Notes: generated by a model not told the origin, from the sequence alone. A stretch of DNA of 64,000 bases from Prado023 sp963777855 (GCA_963777855.1 CAVZRW010000004.1:248001-312000), one strand, 5' to 3'. Positions 46,635-57,850 are shown, counted from the stretch's first letter. Program-made: numbers and translations.

Positions 46635-46840
46635 CGGGGCGGCCAATCCGAGCCGGGCGCGGGGCCGTCCCGATGTCCCTCGGTACGCCCCTGGCGTGCC
46701 CCGCGCGCCCCCCCGGGGGTGATGGCGGGTTGGGCCGATCCCCGGCCTGACGGCGTGCCGGATTCAGGTTCGGTCATGGACAGGATCGGCAGGATTGCGC
46801 AGGATGCCGTGATCAACTCCACCTGTCCCCGGACTCCGCC
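46635..46840. other. Spacer after the C1 cluster
   Basis: About 200 bases without a gene. A GGATCGGCAGGATTGCGCAGGA tract near 46,783 has a short imperfect GGAT-CAGGAT repeat. I could not identify a terminator or promoter. Confidence 0.3.
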
Positions 46841-49800
46841 GTGCACCAGGCGCCAAGCACCGACCCGAGCCCGACGGCGGCCGCCCGCCCGGTCACCGCC
46901 GCGGCCTTTCGCCGGTGGGTCCTGCGACCCGCCGAGGGGGTCTTCCTGTTCCACCCCCGGGCACTGGAACGACTCCAGCGTGCGCCGGGGCGCCAGCCCC
47001 CGGGGACGGTCGGGGAGGTCTGCTACCACCTGCTGGCCCGGCGCTGTTTTCTGGAGCGCCTGGAACCGGAGAACCCGGAGGCACTCTCGGTCATCGAGGG
47101 TCTGCCCCTGCCGGACTGGATCCTGTTGCTGCCGATGCCGGGCGCCGCGATCCTGCAAGGGCACACCCGGGCGCACCCTGCTGCGCGACTACTGGGCCAG
47201 GCGCTTCGAGGGCGAGGTGGCCCGCGCCTGGCAGATGGCGCGGGACGACAACCAGGACCTGGCGCGCTTCGGCCCGGCGGCCCTCGCGGACCTGATCGGC
47301 GGCACCGCGCTCGCGGAGGCGCGGGACGTGCTGCCCGCGACGGCGTGCCGGGGCGCGCTCGCGGACGAGCCGGCGCTGTGCCGCGCCTTCGTCGCCCGGG
47401 TGGTGCGTCTGCGCTATTTCGCGCCCGGCACCCGCGGTTGCTGCTTCCCGGCGGTCCGCGACTGGGCCGCCGTCGACCGCTGGCTGGAGGACGAGCGGAC
47501 TCGATCTGCCCAGTGCCCCGCCCCGGCGGCCGGCTGCCCCAGGCACTGGAGCGCAGCCGACCGGCGCGCCGCTGCGGCCTGCCGGCGTGCGCCTGCCGCT
47601 GCCCGCCGACCTGCCCTTCGGCCGTTCCGATCCGGACCGAGTGACCGCAGGGCCGGCGTACCGAGCTCCGGCCTGCGCATGCGTCCCGATCGCTGCGACG
47701 GGGCGCCGGCGTCCGGGGTCATGGCGGGCCACCCACCGACCGGCAGCGGTCCGCGGATACCCTGGCGCAGCTGTCCGGGCCGCCACCGACCCCGGGCGCG
47801 GCCCCGCGGCAACACCCGGCCCCGGGACCTGCCGACGGACCTTCAGGCCCGGTGCCTGCACGCCCTGCGACCAGGGGCACCGCGATCCGCCGCCGTCCGC
47901 ACCTGCTGTCCGGTCTGCGCGACGCCTTGAGCGCGGCCTGGCGGCCCGTGGTTCGGCCGGCCCCCGGGGGAACCCGGCCGCCGGTCACGGCTCGCCGGCC
48001 AGTCAGTGATCCGGGGCCGCTGGTCCGGCTGGGCGCGCTTGCGCCGCCGTCCGCGGCGGCCCAACGCGCGGAATGGGACGGACGCTTCGCCGCCGCCCTG
48101 GGACACCTGCACGCCGCCCGCGCCCTGCTACGCCCGCATCGCCGGGTGAGCCCGCCACCCGACGACCCGGTGGACGCGCCTCTGGACGCAGCGCCAGCGA
48201 GGCGGCGGCGGAGTCCTTCGCCAACGTCCTGGCCGTCACCTGGCGCCTGCCGGCCGCCGCGGCCGGCGACCTCGGCGCCTTGCTCTGGCGCCTGGCGGCG
48301 GAGCACGGGACGGCGGCTGCCCGCCGGCCCAGGACCTGCTCGGACACCTGGAAATCGCGCTGCAGGAGGAGCCGCAACACCTATTACCGCATCGAATCGG
48401 CGCACCTGGCTGACCCGCGGGCGGGCCGCGCCGGATTCTGCCCTTCCTGGGCACGCTGAAAGGGCCTCGCCGCCCTGGACACCGCGAGCCGCCTGCTCGC
48501 GCACTTGCCCTGGCCGGTCGCCGATCTGGACCGCTTCGGCGCACCCTGGAGCGCTTGACGACCGCATCGGCGAACGCCTGGAGGGCCAACTGCGGCCCCG
48601 GCTTGCGGGCGCACTGGAAACGGCCGGACTGGTCCCAGCGTCCGCGCGCGGCCGACTCGCTGCCGGACGCCTCACCGAGCGCGATGGCCGGATCTGATCC
48701 GCCGTCGTCAGCACCTCAAGTTCACCGATGTCCGCGATCTGTTGAATCAGGACGCCTTGAGTCTGCCGGATCTGCGCCTGGCGGAGATCTGGGAAGGGCG
48801 ATCACCTCGGCCGCTTCGATGCGCGCCGCCGCCCGCTGCCCTGCCGGGTGTCTACCAGCCCGGTGAGTTCTACGTGAAGGGGCTCCAGCGACTCAGCGCC
48901 CCGCTGTTCGGGAGCCGCAACGGGCGCTGCCTGCTGCGCCTGGTGGTGCTGCCGGGGTTGGCGGCCTGGGCGGCCATCGAGATCACCGGCCTCGTGTGGA
49001 GACTCTTCACACCCTGACGACCTGTACCCCGCACTGACCGGAGCCTGGCCGGTGCTGCTGCCTGGGGGCGGCCCTGAGCGCGACGGTCAACACCCGGCGC
49101 GGGTCGCGTCGCGGCCGCGCTGCCGTGGCGCTTGGCCACGGGATTGATCCGCGCCTGCTGTTCATTACCGGGCTGCCGCGGTTCCTGCGCTGGCCCCCGG
49201 TCGTCTGGTTCCTGACGCGGCGCCTGGTGCGCGACCCTGCTCGATCGCTTGCTCGCCCCCCTGACCCTGGGTCTGCTGCCCCTTCTGCCGGTGGCCGCCT
49301 GTGGTCACTGGCCATGCCGCAGGCACCCGGAGTCACGGCCTGGCTGCCGGTGCTGGCCCTGGCCTACGCGTTCGGCACCCTGCTGCGCGATACCCCGGCG
49401 GGCCGACGCCGGCTCGACGATCTGGCCACCGGTTGGCGCCGGTTCCTGGATCTGCTGCGTCAGGAGCGCCTGGCCGGTCTGATCGCGCCGGTCATGGAGT
49501 TCTTCAAACAGGCGACGCGCGCGCTCGACCGAGGGTCTGCACCGCATCCGCACCCGGCTCAGCCCGCGCCTGGACGAACGCCCGGGCACGACCCTGCTCA
49601 AGGCCCTGGCCGCGCCGCCCTGGGCCCTCTGCGAGGCGCTGATCGAGTTCTACGTGGTGGTCCTGATCGAGCCGCAGACCAATCCGATCAAGCACTTCCC
49701 GGTCGTCACCCTGGGCCACAAGCTGATGCTGCCCTTTCTGCCGGCCCTGAGCAGCGGGCTTTACGCCGCGACGTCACCCCTCCTGCCGGACGCGCTCGCC

Positions 49801-50462
49801 GTGTCGCTGGTCGCCGTCACCGTGTTCCTGCTGCCCGGGCTCTTCGGCTTTCTCTTCTGGGAATTCAAGGAGAACTGGCGCCTCTACGCGGCCAACCGGC
49901 ACCGACCCGGTGCCCCCCGCCCGTCTGGGCGACCATGGCGAGACCCTGACGGCGCTGCTGCGGCGCGGCCTTCATGGCGGCGGCCTGCCCAAGGCCTTCG
50001 ACCGACTGCGCCAGGTACTGGACCGCCAGGTCCGTGAGGAGACCCCGAATCCCCGTGAACTGCGCCGCGTCCTGGGCCGGCTCGATGAGTACCGGGCGAT
50101 GCTCGCCCGCCTGAGCGAACAGGAACTGGGGGTGCCGTTACGCGTGGCCTGCCGGGGCGGTTCGGGCGGCCTGGCCGCGGTGGTCGTGGCGCCGCCCGGG
50201 ATTGCCAGTCAGTCCGTGGCCGTTCACGCCCGGCTCGACGCGGCCGGCGGGACACGCCCGGTCGAACTGACCCTGAACCTGGCACTGGAAGGAGGGACAC
50301 TGACCTGCACCGCGACCTCTTGCGGTCCCCGGGGAGACCTGAGCGCGGATTGCCGCGGAGCAGATCGCCGCGGCGGTCCAGTGGTTCGCCCGCCGCTGCG
50401 GCGTTCAGACACCGGTGCCGATGGCGATCCATGACCCCGCGTCGCCGGGCAACCCGCCCTGA
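46841..50462 (+). CDS. Very large unknown membrane protein (heavily frameshifted)
   Basis: One continuous coding stretch of about 1,200 residues in pieces; I do not recognise the family. N-terminal soluble part: AAFRRWVLRPAEGVFLFHPR, RFEGEVARAWQMARDDNQDL, LCRAFVARVVRLRYFAPGTR. A helical middle follows: SFANVLAVTWRLPAAAAGDL, KFTDVRDLLNQDALSLPDLR, GVYQPGEFYVKGLQRLSAPL. Hydrophobic segments lie in the C-terminal half (LVVLPGLAAWAAIEITGLV, LAPLTLGLLPLLPVAA, AVSLVAVTVFLLPGLFGFLF), and a soluble end ends ASPGNPP. It might be two genes; I saw no clear internal start. Frame changes are too many to list. Confidence 0.55.
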
Positions 50463-50733
50463 GCCTCGGGCGATCGGCACCGCCGTCGAACTGAGTCCCT
50501 GGCACGACGCCCCGGCTCGCCTTGCGTCTGTGCCTCCATACCCTGGGCGGGGTCGGTTCGGGACAGCCGCAACAGCGCAAGTCAGCACTGGCGCAGTGCC
50601 GGATGAACCGTCGGGCGATCCGGTTACAATCGCCCCGGCGCCCCCAACCGCGACCTCTTGCAGCAGCGCGGCCCGGTCGCCGCGGGCAGGATACTGTCCC
50701 GATCACCATCGAAACCCGTAGCGAGGAGCAGCC

Positions 50734-51819
50734 ATGCAGAGACGTGATTTCCTGAAGACTGCCGGGGTCGGCGCCGCGGCGGCGGGCCTGGCCCTGCCGG
50801 CCCGGGCCGAGACACCGACCATCAAGTGGCGCCTGGCCTCCAGCTTCCCCAAGAGCCTGGACACCATCTACGGCGGCGCCGAGACCATGGCCAAGCGGGT
50901 GGCGGAACTGACCGACGGCCGCTTCGAGATCCGGGTCTTCGCCGGCGGGGAGATCGTGCCGCCCTTCGGCGTCCTGGATGCGGTGCAGCAGGGTACGGTG
51001 GAGTGCGGCCATACCGCCTCCTATTACTATTTCGGCAAGAATCGCGCCCTGGCCCTGGAGACCACCTTGCCCTTCGGGCTCAACACCCGCCAACTTACCG
51101 CCTGGACCTGGTTCGGCGGCGGGATGGACCTGCTGCGGGCCATGTTCGCCGAGTACAACATCATCAACTTTCCGGGCGGCAGCACCGGCGCCCAGATGGG
51201 TGGCTGGTACCGCAAGGAGATCAAGTCGCTGACGGATATCGAGGGACTCAAGATCCGCATCCCGGGATTCGGGGCTGAGATCTTCTCGCGCATGGGCGCC
51301 GTGCCCCAATCGCTGCCCGGCGGCGAGATCTATCCCGCCCTGGAGCGCGGCGCCATCGACGCGGCCGAATGGACCGTCCCCTATGACGACGAGAAGCTCG
51401 GGTTCTACAAGGTCGCCAAGTATTACTACTATCCGGGCTGGTGGGAGCCGGGGACCCAGTTGGTCTTTTATGTCAATAAGGACCAGTGGGCCGCGCTGCC
51501 CCCTGCCTATCAGGCGGCCTTCCAGACCGCGGCCGCGGAGGCCCATCTGATGATGCTCGCCGCCTATGACGCCAAGAACCCGCCGGCCATGCAGCGGCTC
51601 CAGCAAAACGGCGCCGTGATCAAGCGTTTTCCGGACGACGTGCTGCTCAAGGCCTACGAGATCGCGCAGACCGTCTTTGCCGAGGAGTCGGCCAGGAATC
51701 CCACTTTCAAGGGACTCTACGACTCCATGCATGCCTTCCAGGAGATCTCGGACGCCTGGTGGGGCGTGGCGGAGTCATCCATGACCAACTTCCTGGCGGC
51801 CATGCGGCGGAAGAAGTAG
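50734..51819 (+). CDS. TRAP transporter solute-binding protein, DctP family
   Basis: 361 residues, frame intact. A Tat signal (MQRRDFLKTAGVGAAAAGLA, cleavage after PARA) precedes a DctP domain: WRLASSFPKSLDTIYGGAET, KRVAELTDGRFEIRVFAGGE, FPGGSTGAQMGGWYRKEIKS and GLKIRIPGFGAEIFSRMGAV, with the ligand arginine typically in the last. It should deliver an organic acid to a TRAP permease. No dctQ or dctM is in the window, so the receptor is an orphan here. The ribosome site GAGGAG is five bases before ATG. A TACAAT hexamer at 50,625 may be a -10 element. Confidence 0.96.
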   Translation: MQRRDFLKTAGVGAAAAGLALPARAETPTIKWRLASSFPKSLDTIYGGAETMAKRVAELTDGRFEIRVFAGGEIVPPFGVLDAVQQGTVECGHTASYYYFGKNRALALETTLPFGLNTRQLTAWTWFGGGMDLLRAMFAEYNIINFPGGSTGAQMGGWYRKEIKSLTDIEGLKIRIPGFGAEIFSRMGAVPQSLPGGEIYPALERGAIDAAEWTVPYDDEKLGFYKVAKYYYYPGWWEPGTQLVFYVNKDQWAALPPAYQAAFQTAAAEAHLMMLAAYDAKNPPAMQRLQQNGAVIKRFPDDVLLKAYEIAQTVFAEESARNPTFKGLYDSMHAFQEISDAWWGVAESSMTNFLAAMRRKK

Positions 51820-52063
51820 GAGACGGACCGGCGGCCAGGGAGTGGTCGCCGTGAGCAGTCCTTATCTCGTAGCGGGAGACGAAGGTCATCGGACCACGAC
51901 GGCGTTGGGATCCGCCGTGCGGACCGATGGGTGACCGATCGCAATAGAGCAAGGGAGGTTCCGCGCCATTGCACTAAGCGCCCAGCAGCACGTCCCCGCC
52001 GCGGCGGCCAGAAAGACGCCAACCGGCGTCGGCAGGACGCACGGCTGAACCGGCTCGGAGAGT

Positions 52064-53073
52064 TTACGTCGGTCGATTGCGGTGCCCGCTGGCGTCGAGC
52101 CGATGCAGGATCTGGTCCATGGCCAGGGCATAGAGGACCCCGTCATGGGTCATCAATTCGGCCATGAGCGGCGCCCAGTTGCGTGCGGTTAGCCGAAAAA
52201 TCAGTGGTGCGGTGCCGCCAGCGGACCTGACCGGAGGCGGTGTCGATGGCATAGACCCAGCCGGTCGGTGACCACAGATAGGCGGTGCCGTCGGCAACGT
52301 GGTGAGAGTTGATGAAGTTACCGGCATTGAAGACCCAGCGCTCGCGACCGTCGCGGAGGTCCAGACCGTAGAGCTGCTCCTTGTAGCTCGCCCGCCACCA
52401 GCACTTCACCGCTGCAGTCGCAATTGCCGCAGGTACTGCCAGTCCTTTCGCCGGTCCAGCACCCAGAGGGGCGAGCCGTCCACGGCGGACAGGGCATACA
52501 GACGGCCGTCGCCCGGCCCCGCGAACAGTCGGGTGCCGTCCCCCACCGGCGCATAGCTCGCCAGGGTGTCGGGAACCCCGGCAAAACGCCAGAGCGGTGG
52601 CGCCGGTGGTCAGGTCCAGGGCGACGATCTCGTGGCCGTCGCCGCAATAGACTCGCTGACCATCGGTAAAGGGAACCCCGACCTGCACCCGCGCGGCGTA
52701 GCGCCAGCGCGGTGCGCCCGTGGCGAGGTCCCAGGCACCCAGCCCCGGGTGGCCGCCGCAGACGACGAGCCCGCCAGCAACGCGGGGACGGAAGGCCGCC
52801 CCGCCGGGCAACCCATGGGGCTGCTGCCAGGCGATCCCCACAGCCGCGAGTTCGCCTCCCGGTCCTGCGGGCGACCTGACGCCCAGGGTACGCGCGCCCG
52901 CGAAGGCGAGTGGTCGCCGTCCAGGCCAAGGGTGCCAGCGCCGTGTCGCCGGTCGGCCACCGGTGGCAGATGGCCAGGGGTGGACGGGCTTCGCCGGGCC
53001 GTCCTCGCCGCGCCGGATCGCATCAGACCGCCGGCGATCAGTGCCGCCAGAACTGGCGCCGGTCGAGCCTCAC
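52064..53073 (-). CDS. PQQ-type beta-propeller repeat protein (frameshifted)
   Basis: About 335 residues. The start GTG 53073 overlaps the cytochrome stop (GTGA) and begins VRLDRRQFWRH, an RRxF pattern that suggests a Tat signal. Propeller blades are visible as repeats: GAWDLATGAPRWRYAARVQV, YALSAVDGSPLWVLDRRKDW, YGLDLRDGRERWVFNAGNFI, YAIDTASGQVRWRH and YALAMDQILHRLDASG. Single-base shifts lie near 53,040, 52,600, 52,430 and 52,390, with another around 52,200. It is probably periplasmic. Whether it binds PQQ is unknown; no dehydrogenase residues were seen. Confidence 0.78.
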
Positions 53074-53971
53074 TTGCAGTTGGCCCCTTGCTCGATCCAG
53101 CGCAGCAGGATGCGGGTGTTGGGATGGTCGCGATCGGCGGTCGGGCGAGATCCCGGGAGGCATGCGATCCTCCACCAGGTGCTGATAGAGCGGGCTGTCC
53201 TCGGGTTTGCCGGGGATCACGATCTTGGTGGCCTTGTCTACGCCCTTGGCCACCGAGTCTGCGCCAAGCATGATGCCGTCGTAGGTCTTCAGATTCAGCT
53301 CGTGGAAGCTCGGCGGTTCCGCATTGGCCATGTGGCAGTCGGTGCAGGCCTGCCATTTGGGTGCAAAGGCATTGCCGTCGCTGAAGAGCGGCAGCACCTT
53401 GGTGCGGAAGTGCGTCGTCGTTGGGTGCCCCCGCGGCGATCCAGTCGCGCACGGCGCGGCGCGACGGGCTGTCGTTCGGGACATTGAAGTTGACGCCGAA
53501 TGGCATCCGGTTGTTGCGCAGACGCCGGCCGAGAATCGTTTTCTTGGGGTCCTGCCCGGGCTCGAAGAGTTTGCGTGCGGGCGCCTCGGTCGAGCCGGTC
53601 TTGATCCCGTTGCAGGTCGACAGATCGAGTCCGCGATAGCTCCTGGCGGGATCGCTCGAGGAGTGGCAGACGATGCAGGCAACACCCTCGCCGAAGGCAT
53701 TGGGCGTCCGCATCAGGGTAGCGACATAGTCGTAGGAGATCGGGATGTTGCGATTGAGGATCAGCTCGTCGACCGCCGCGTGGTCGCCCTTGAGGTGTAT
53801 CTCGCCCTCCATCAGGTCGTGGACCAGTTGCTGGTTCAGGGTGGGCTTCTTGCCGCGATGGCGCTCCTTGTGTTCGTCATGGTGATCCTTATCCGCCAGT
53901 AAGGGCGCCGCCGTGAGCGCTATCAGCGCGGACAGGACGGACGCCGCGGGTCCATGTCTACTCATCGTCAT
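53070..53971 (-). CDS. Diheme c-type cytochrome domain protein (one frameshift)
   Basis: About 300 residues. A signal peptide (SVLSALIALTAAPLLA) and a His/Lys-rich segment (DKDHHDEHKERHRGKK) precede two heme-binding motifs, CIVCH and CTDCH. The C-terminal part (GKPEDSPLYQHLVEDRMPPG, then ILLRWIEQGANCK) is the Met-bearing end common in planctomycete-type cytochrome domains. One extra base near 53,418 breaks the frame. The next gene downstream, the propeller protein, is coupled to it, so the two may form a periplasmic pair. Confidence 0.82.
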
Positions 53972-54456
53972 CCTCCTCGTGCTTGTCGTGCGGAGGCGAT
54001 GGGTGTCGTCGGTTGACCGCACGGGATGGCCGTTGTGTTATGCCGGCCCGGGTTTCCCCCATCCCGTTCGCGCAAACCCGCTGGCTTGCCGAGCTGACGC
54101 ACGCATCGCCGGATTTGGCTGCCGCCGTGATTGGCGGCGCGACCAAGGGCCGAAAGTAACAGCGCGGATATTGCGGTTACAAACCACCTATCTGCTGCAG
54201 CTGACCGTTCGCCAGTTATCTGCACCCCGGGCGATCGGGCGATCACGAAGGTCGTCGACTAACCCGTCGCCGTCCGCACCACGGCGATCCGGGGTCCGGA
54301 CGCCCGGTTCGTGTGCGGGACGTCCGGTGTCCGGTGCCGGGATCTCGTGGTGGCGGTGCCTCTAAACCAAGGCCCTGGGCATCGTGTTGCGGTACGCTTA
54401 CCCTTTTTGCGAACGGTTATTCCTGTCCGCTTACCAGCAGTCCAGACGGAGTGATC
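53972..54456. promoter_or_regulatory. Divergent intergenic region, cytochrome and BLUF genes
   Basis: 485 bases without a gene. A sigma70-like pair, TTGACC (54,013-54,018) and TGTTAT (54,036-54,041) with a 17-base spacer, reads rightward, but lies about 415 bases before the BLUF start. No strong repeat is visible. Confidence 0.3.
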
Positions 54457-55344
54457 ATGATCCAGATTTCGTACATCAGTTCAGCCACCGAGCCCATGTC
54501 GACCAACGAACTGCTGGGGCTCTTGCAGGCGTGCCGGGAGAGCAATGCCGGAAGGGGGGTGACCGGGATGCTGCTCTATGGCAACGCGACCTTCCTGCAG
54601 GTGCTGGAGGGCGAGGAGAAGGTGGTCGATGACCTGATCGAGACGATTCGCCGGGATCCGCGCCATACCAACCTGCAGATCCTGCACCGTATCAAGATCG
54701 AACGGCGTCAGTATTCAGACTGGAGCATGGGATTCAAACGCATCTCGGATAAGGAGTTGCAGAGCATCGAGGGCCTGCGGGACTTCAGCGAAAAGGACTT
54801 CAACCCCGAACATCTCATTGCGCACAACGCCATCGTCCAGAGTCTGATGAATCATTTCCGCAAGGAGCGCTTCAAGACCATCGGTCAGAGCGAATTGGGG
54901 GTCGACGAAGAGGACCGGATGATCAATGTGCTCCACCGCATCATCCGGGGCGCCGTCCGGGTCCTGGCGGTGTTGATGGTCGTGACCATCCTCTGGGGGG
55001 TGCTCGATGTGATGATGGTCCTCTACGGCGAGGTCTTTCTGCCGTCTTTTGAGGACCTCCAGGCCCGGGACATCGTCGTGACCTTCGGGGCCTTCCTGGC
55101 GGTGCTCATCGCCATTGAGATCTTCATGAACATCACGCTTTACCTGCGCGACGATGTGGTGCATGTCAAACTGGTGATCGCCACGGCCTTGATGGCGATC
55201 GCCCGGAAGGTCATCGTCTTCGATTTCCATAAGATCGAGCCGATGTACGTCCTGGCCACCGCGGCCGTCGTTCTGGCGCTGGGGATCGTCTACTGGCTGA
55301 TGGATCCCCGGGCGGTCTGGGGTGAGGGACGCCGTGGCCGTTAG
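54457..55344 (+). CDS. BLUF photoreceptor fused to a PsiE membrane domain
   Basis: 295 residues, frame intact. Residues 1-95 form a BLUF flavin-binding domain with the photocycle residues in place: Tyr6 (IQISYISS), Asn30 (ESNAGRGVTGMLLYG), Gln48 (FLQVLEG) and Trp89 (YSDWSMGF). A helical linker (about 100-160) leads to four membrane segments (AVRVLAVLMVVTILWGVLDV, TFGAFLAVLIAIEIFMNITL, VKLVIATALMAIARKVIVFD, LATAAVVLALGIVYWLM) that match the PsiE (phosphate-starvation-inducible E) family. Blue light would presumably alter the membrane part; its function is unknown. ATG 54457 has ACGGAG five bases before it. Confidence 0.9.
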   Translation: MIQISYISSATEPMSTNELLGLLQACRESNAGRGVTGMLLYGNATFLQVLEGEEKVVDDLIETIRRDPRHTNLQILHRIKIERRQYSDWSMGFKRISDKELQSIEGLRDFSEKDFNPEHLIAHNAIVQSLMNHFRKERFKTIGQSELGVDEEDRMINVLHRIIRGAVRVLAVLMVVTILWGVLDVMMVLYGEVFLPSFEDLQARDIVVTFGAFLAVLIAIEIFMNITLYLRDDVVHVKLVIATALMAIARKVIVFDFHKIEPMYVLATAAVVLALGIVYWLMDPRAVWGEGRRGR

Positions 55345-55533
55345 GCAGATGGGGACCCGCGCCCGAGGCGCCTGACCGGGCAGGGAGGGTGCGTGGACCC
55401 GTGCCCGGAGGTGGGTTGATTGCCGAGTTCCCCCGTGATGCCGCCGCCTGGATGACCGAGCATCAACAATGGATCGGGCGGCGGGCGGAGTGTCTGGTCT
55501 CGGCCTCGACCACGCGCGCCAGGGCGCGCGGTG

Positions 55534-55908
55534 TTACTGGCCCTGGGTGATGGTGGCCTCCTCGACCAGCAAGGGGTATTTGTAGCCCGCGCCGAAATCC
55601 AGGTCCACCTTGAGGGTGCCGGTGACCGTGATCAGGTCGTTGACCTTTGCGGTGTCCTGAGTGGTGATCGTGATGTCGTTGGAGCCATCGGCGGGATCGC
55701 CCGACCCATCCTGCAGGTGCACCCAGTTCCGGTCCATGATCTGGTTATTGACCTTGACGACCTTACCGTGCAGCGTGACCGGCTTGCCATTGAGTTCGGT
55801 CCGCTCTTTGTAGAGGTCGCCGACCGCTTTCGCGGGCGTCTCTGCGGCGAACACGGGTGTGGCCAGCAGGGCGGACAGGAGCGTTGCGAGTGACAGTGCG
55901 TGAGTCAT
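55534..55908 (-). CDS. Periplasmic OB-fold protein
   Basis: 124 residues with a signal peptide (SLATLLSALLATPVFAAE) and an OB-fold-like domain: GKPVTLHGKVVKVNNQIMDR, NWVHLQDGSGDPADGSNDIT and KVNDLITVTGTLKVDLDFGA. Small exported proteins of this type are often annotated as DNA-binding or NrfJ-like; the role is not known. Complete and in frame. It stands alone between the BLUF gene and mobA. Confidence 0.8.
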   Translation of the reverse strand: MTHALSLATLLSALLATPVFAAETPAKAVGDLYKERTELNGKPVTLHGKVVKVNNQIMDRNWVHLQDGSGDPADGSNDITITTQDTAKVNDLITVTGTLKVDLDFGAGYKYPLLVEEATITQGQ

Positions 55909-56300
55909 GAAAAGGGGCCTCTGGTTGGGGTCGATGGGAGGAACAATGGGTTGCGATGCGCGTGGGGCGGCGCTCGTCCCCGCCCGCGTGAGTCTCGCAT
56001 AGTGGGGGTCTTGGCGTCCTCAGCACCGTGGCGGTTCAAGCCCCGGTCCCGGTGCGGTGCCCAGCCTCAGGTCGGGATCGACCTCACGCGATGTGCAGGG
56101 GCGCGACGCGACCTTCGGCGCGTTAGCGCCGGTAGCCCGCCAGCACGGCCACGTGATCGAAGGCACGCGCGGCGGGCAGGGCAGACGTCGGAGACACCTC
56201 AGCAGGCGGAAAAATTGTACCCTCCAATCTCAATGTGGACCCCGACAACCGGAGCTCCGGGGCGGGTGGCCCTGCACGTCGCGCCGGTCGTCAGGTGAAA
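55909..56300. other. Intergenic region before mobA
   Basis: 392 bases without a recognisable gene between the leftward OB-fold gene and rightward mobA. Promoters for both are expected; an A/T-richer patch AAAAATTGTACCC near 56,210 could be part of the mobA promoter. No strong motif otherwise. Confidence 0.3.
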
Positions 56301-56897
56301 ATGCCATTGCCGACACACGCGATCACCGGGGTCATCCTGGCCGGCGGTCAGGCACGCCGCATGGGTGGGGTCGACAAGGGGTTGGTCCCGTTCGCCGGCC
56401 GGCCCCTGGTGGAATGGGTGATCGAGGCGCTGCGCCCGCAGGTTGGTGCCCTGCTGATCAATGCCAATCGCAACACCGAACGCTATGCCGGTTATGGCCT
56501 TGAGGTGATCGCGGACCTGGAGCCGGGCTTCCAGGGCCCCTTGGCCGGCATCCGCAGCGCCATGCAGGCGGCACGCACCCCTTGGATTGTCATCCTGCCC
56601 TGTGACGGACCCTGTCCGGCACCCGATCTGGTTCAACGGCTCAGCCTGGCCCTGCACGATCAGGACGCCGAACTGGCGGTGGCCTGCGACGGGGCGCGCA
56701 TGCAGCCGGTGCATGCCCTGTTGCCGGTCAGTCTCGCCGCCAGCCTGGACGCCTTCCTGGCCGGCGGCGAGCGCAAGGTCGACCTTTGGTATGCGCGACA
56801 CCGGCTGGCCTTGGCGGATCTCAGCGACCGGCCCGACTGCTTTTTCAATATCAACAGGCCGGGCGATTCAGCGCCGTCTTGGGCCGCGCCCTGCTGA
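56301..56897 (+). CDS. mobA: Molybdenum cofactor guanylyltransferase
   Basis: 198 residues. It adds GMP to molybdopterin to make the bis-MGD cofactor of Mo/W oxidoreductases. The nucleotide-binding loop ILAGGQARRMGGVDKGLV, LEPGFQGPLAG and the metal site LPCDGP are all present; it ends FFNINRPGDSAPSWAAPC. ATG 56301 gives the usual short lead before the GTP loop. Complete. No Mo enzyme is in the window; FhcB is not expected to need the cofactor. Confidence 0.95.
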   Translation: MPLPTHAITGVILAGGQARRMGGVDKGLVPFAGRPLVEWVIEALRPQVGALLINANRNTERYAGYGLEVIADLEPGFQGPLAGIRSAMQAARTPWIVILPCDGPCPAPDLVQRLSLALHDQDAELAVACDGARMQPVHALLPVSLAASLDAFLAGGERKVDLWYARHRLALADLSDRPDCFFNINRPGDSAPSWAAPC

Positions 56898-56927
56898 ACG
56901 GGGTGCCACCTGGTGCGGAGAACGCCC

Positions 56928-57319
56928 TCAACGACCGACCGGGAGCCAACTCACGACCAGTTTGCGGCCCCCTTCAAGTACCAAGACGCTGGCGGGAATC
57001 GATCCGGCCAGCCCGTCAGAGACGGTCAGGTCGATGGTGTCGAAAATCGATTGCGCGGGTCCCCAATGGACGAGCACCAGGAGGGCGGTCACCAGGGTAT
57101 TCTTGAAGGCGCCGACCAGCACCGCCGCGCCGGGCGGCCTTCGATGCGGTTCGGCCCATGGGTCGCGAGACGCGCCCCGGCTTTGGCGGTGGTTAGGCCG
57201 GCAGCCGCCGAGAGGTCCAGCACGGCGGCGACGGCCTCGGGCGCTGTCGCGTGCCAGGTTTTGGGCCCCGTGACGGATGCTGTGCCTGCAAGGACTGGGG
57301 GCGCAGGGGTCATGATCAT
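56928..57319 (-). pseudogene. P-type cation ATPase remnant (N- and C-termini joined)
   Basis: The first part (TWHATAPEAVAAVLDLSAAA, GARLATHGPNRIEG) is a cation-ATPase N-terminal domain. It runs, with one frame change near 57,115, straight into VLVGAFKNTLVTALLVLVHW and TIDLTVSDGLAGSIPASVLV, which is the last membrane region of the same family. Roughly 700 residues with the phosphorylation site are absent. An internal deletion in the genome or in the assembly explains this. Confidence 0.7.
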
Positions 57320-57328
57320 GTATCGAGG

Positions 57329-57850
<522 letters not shown>

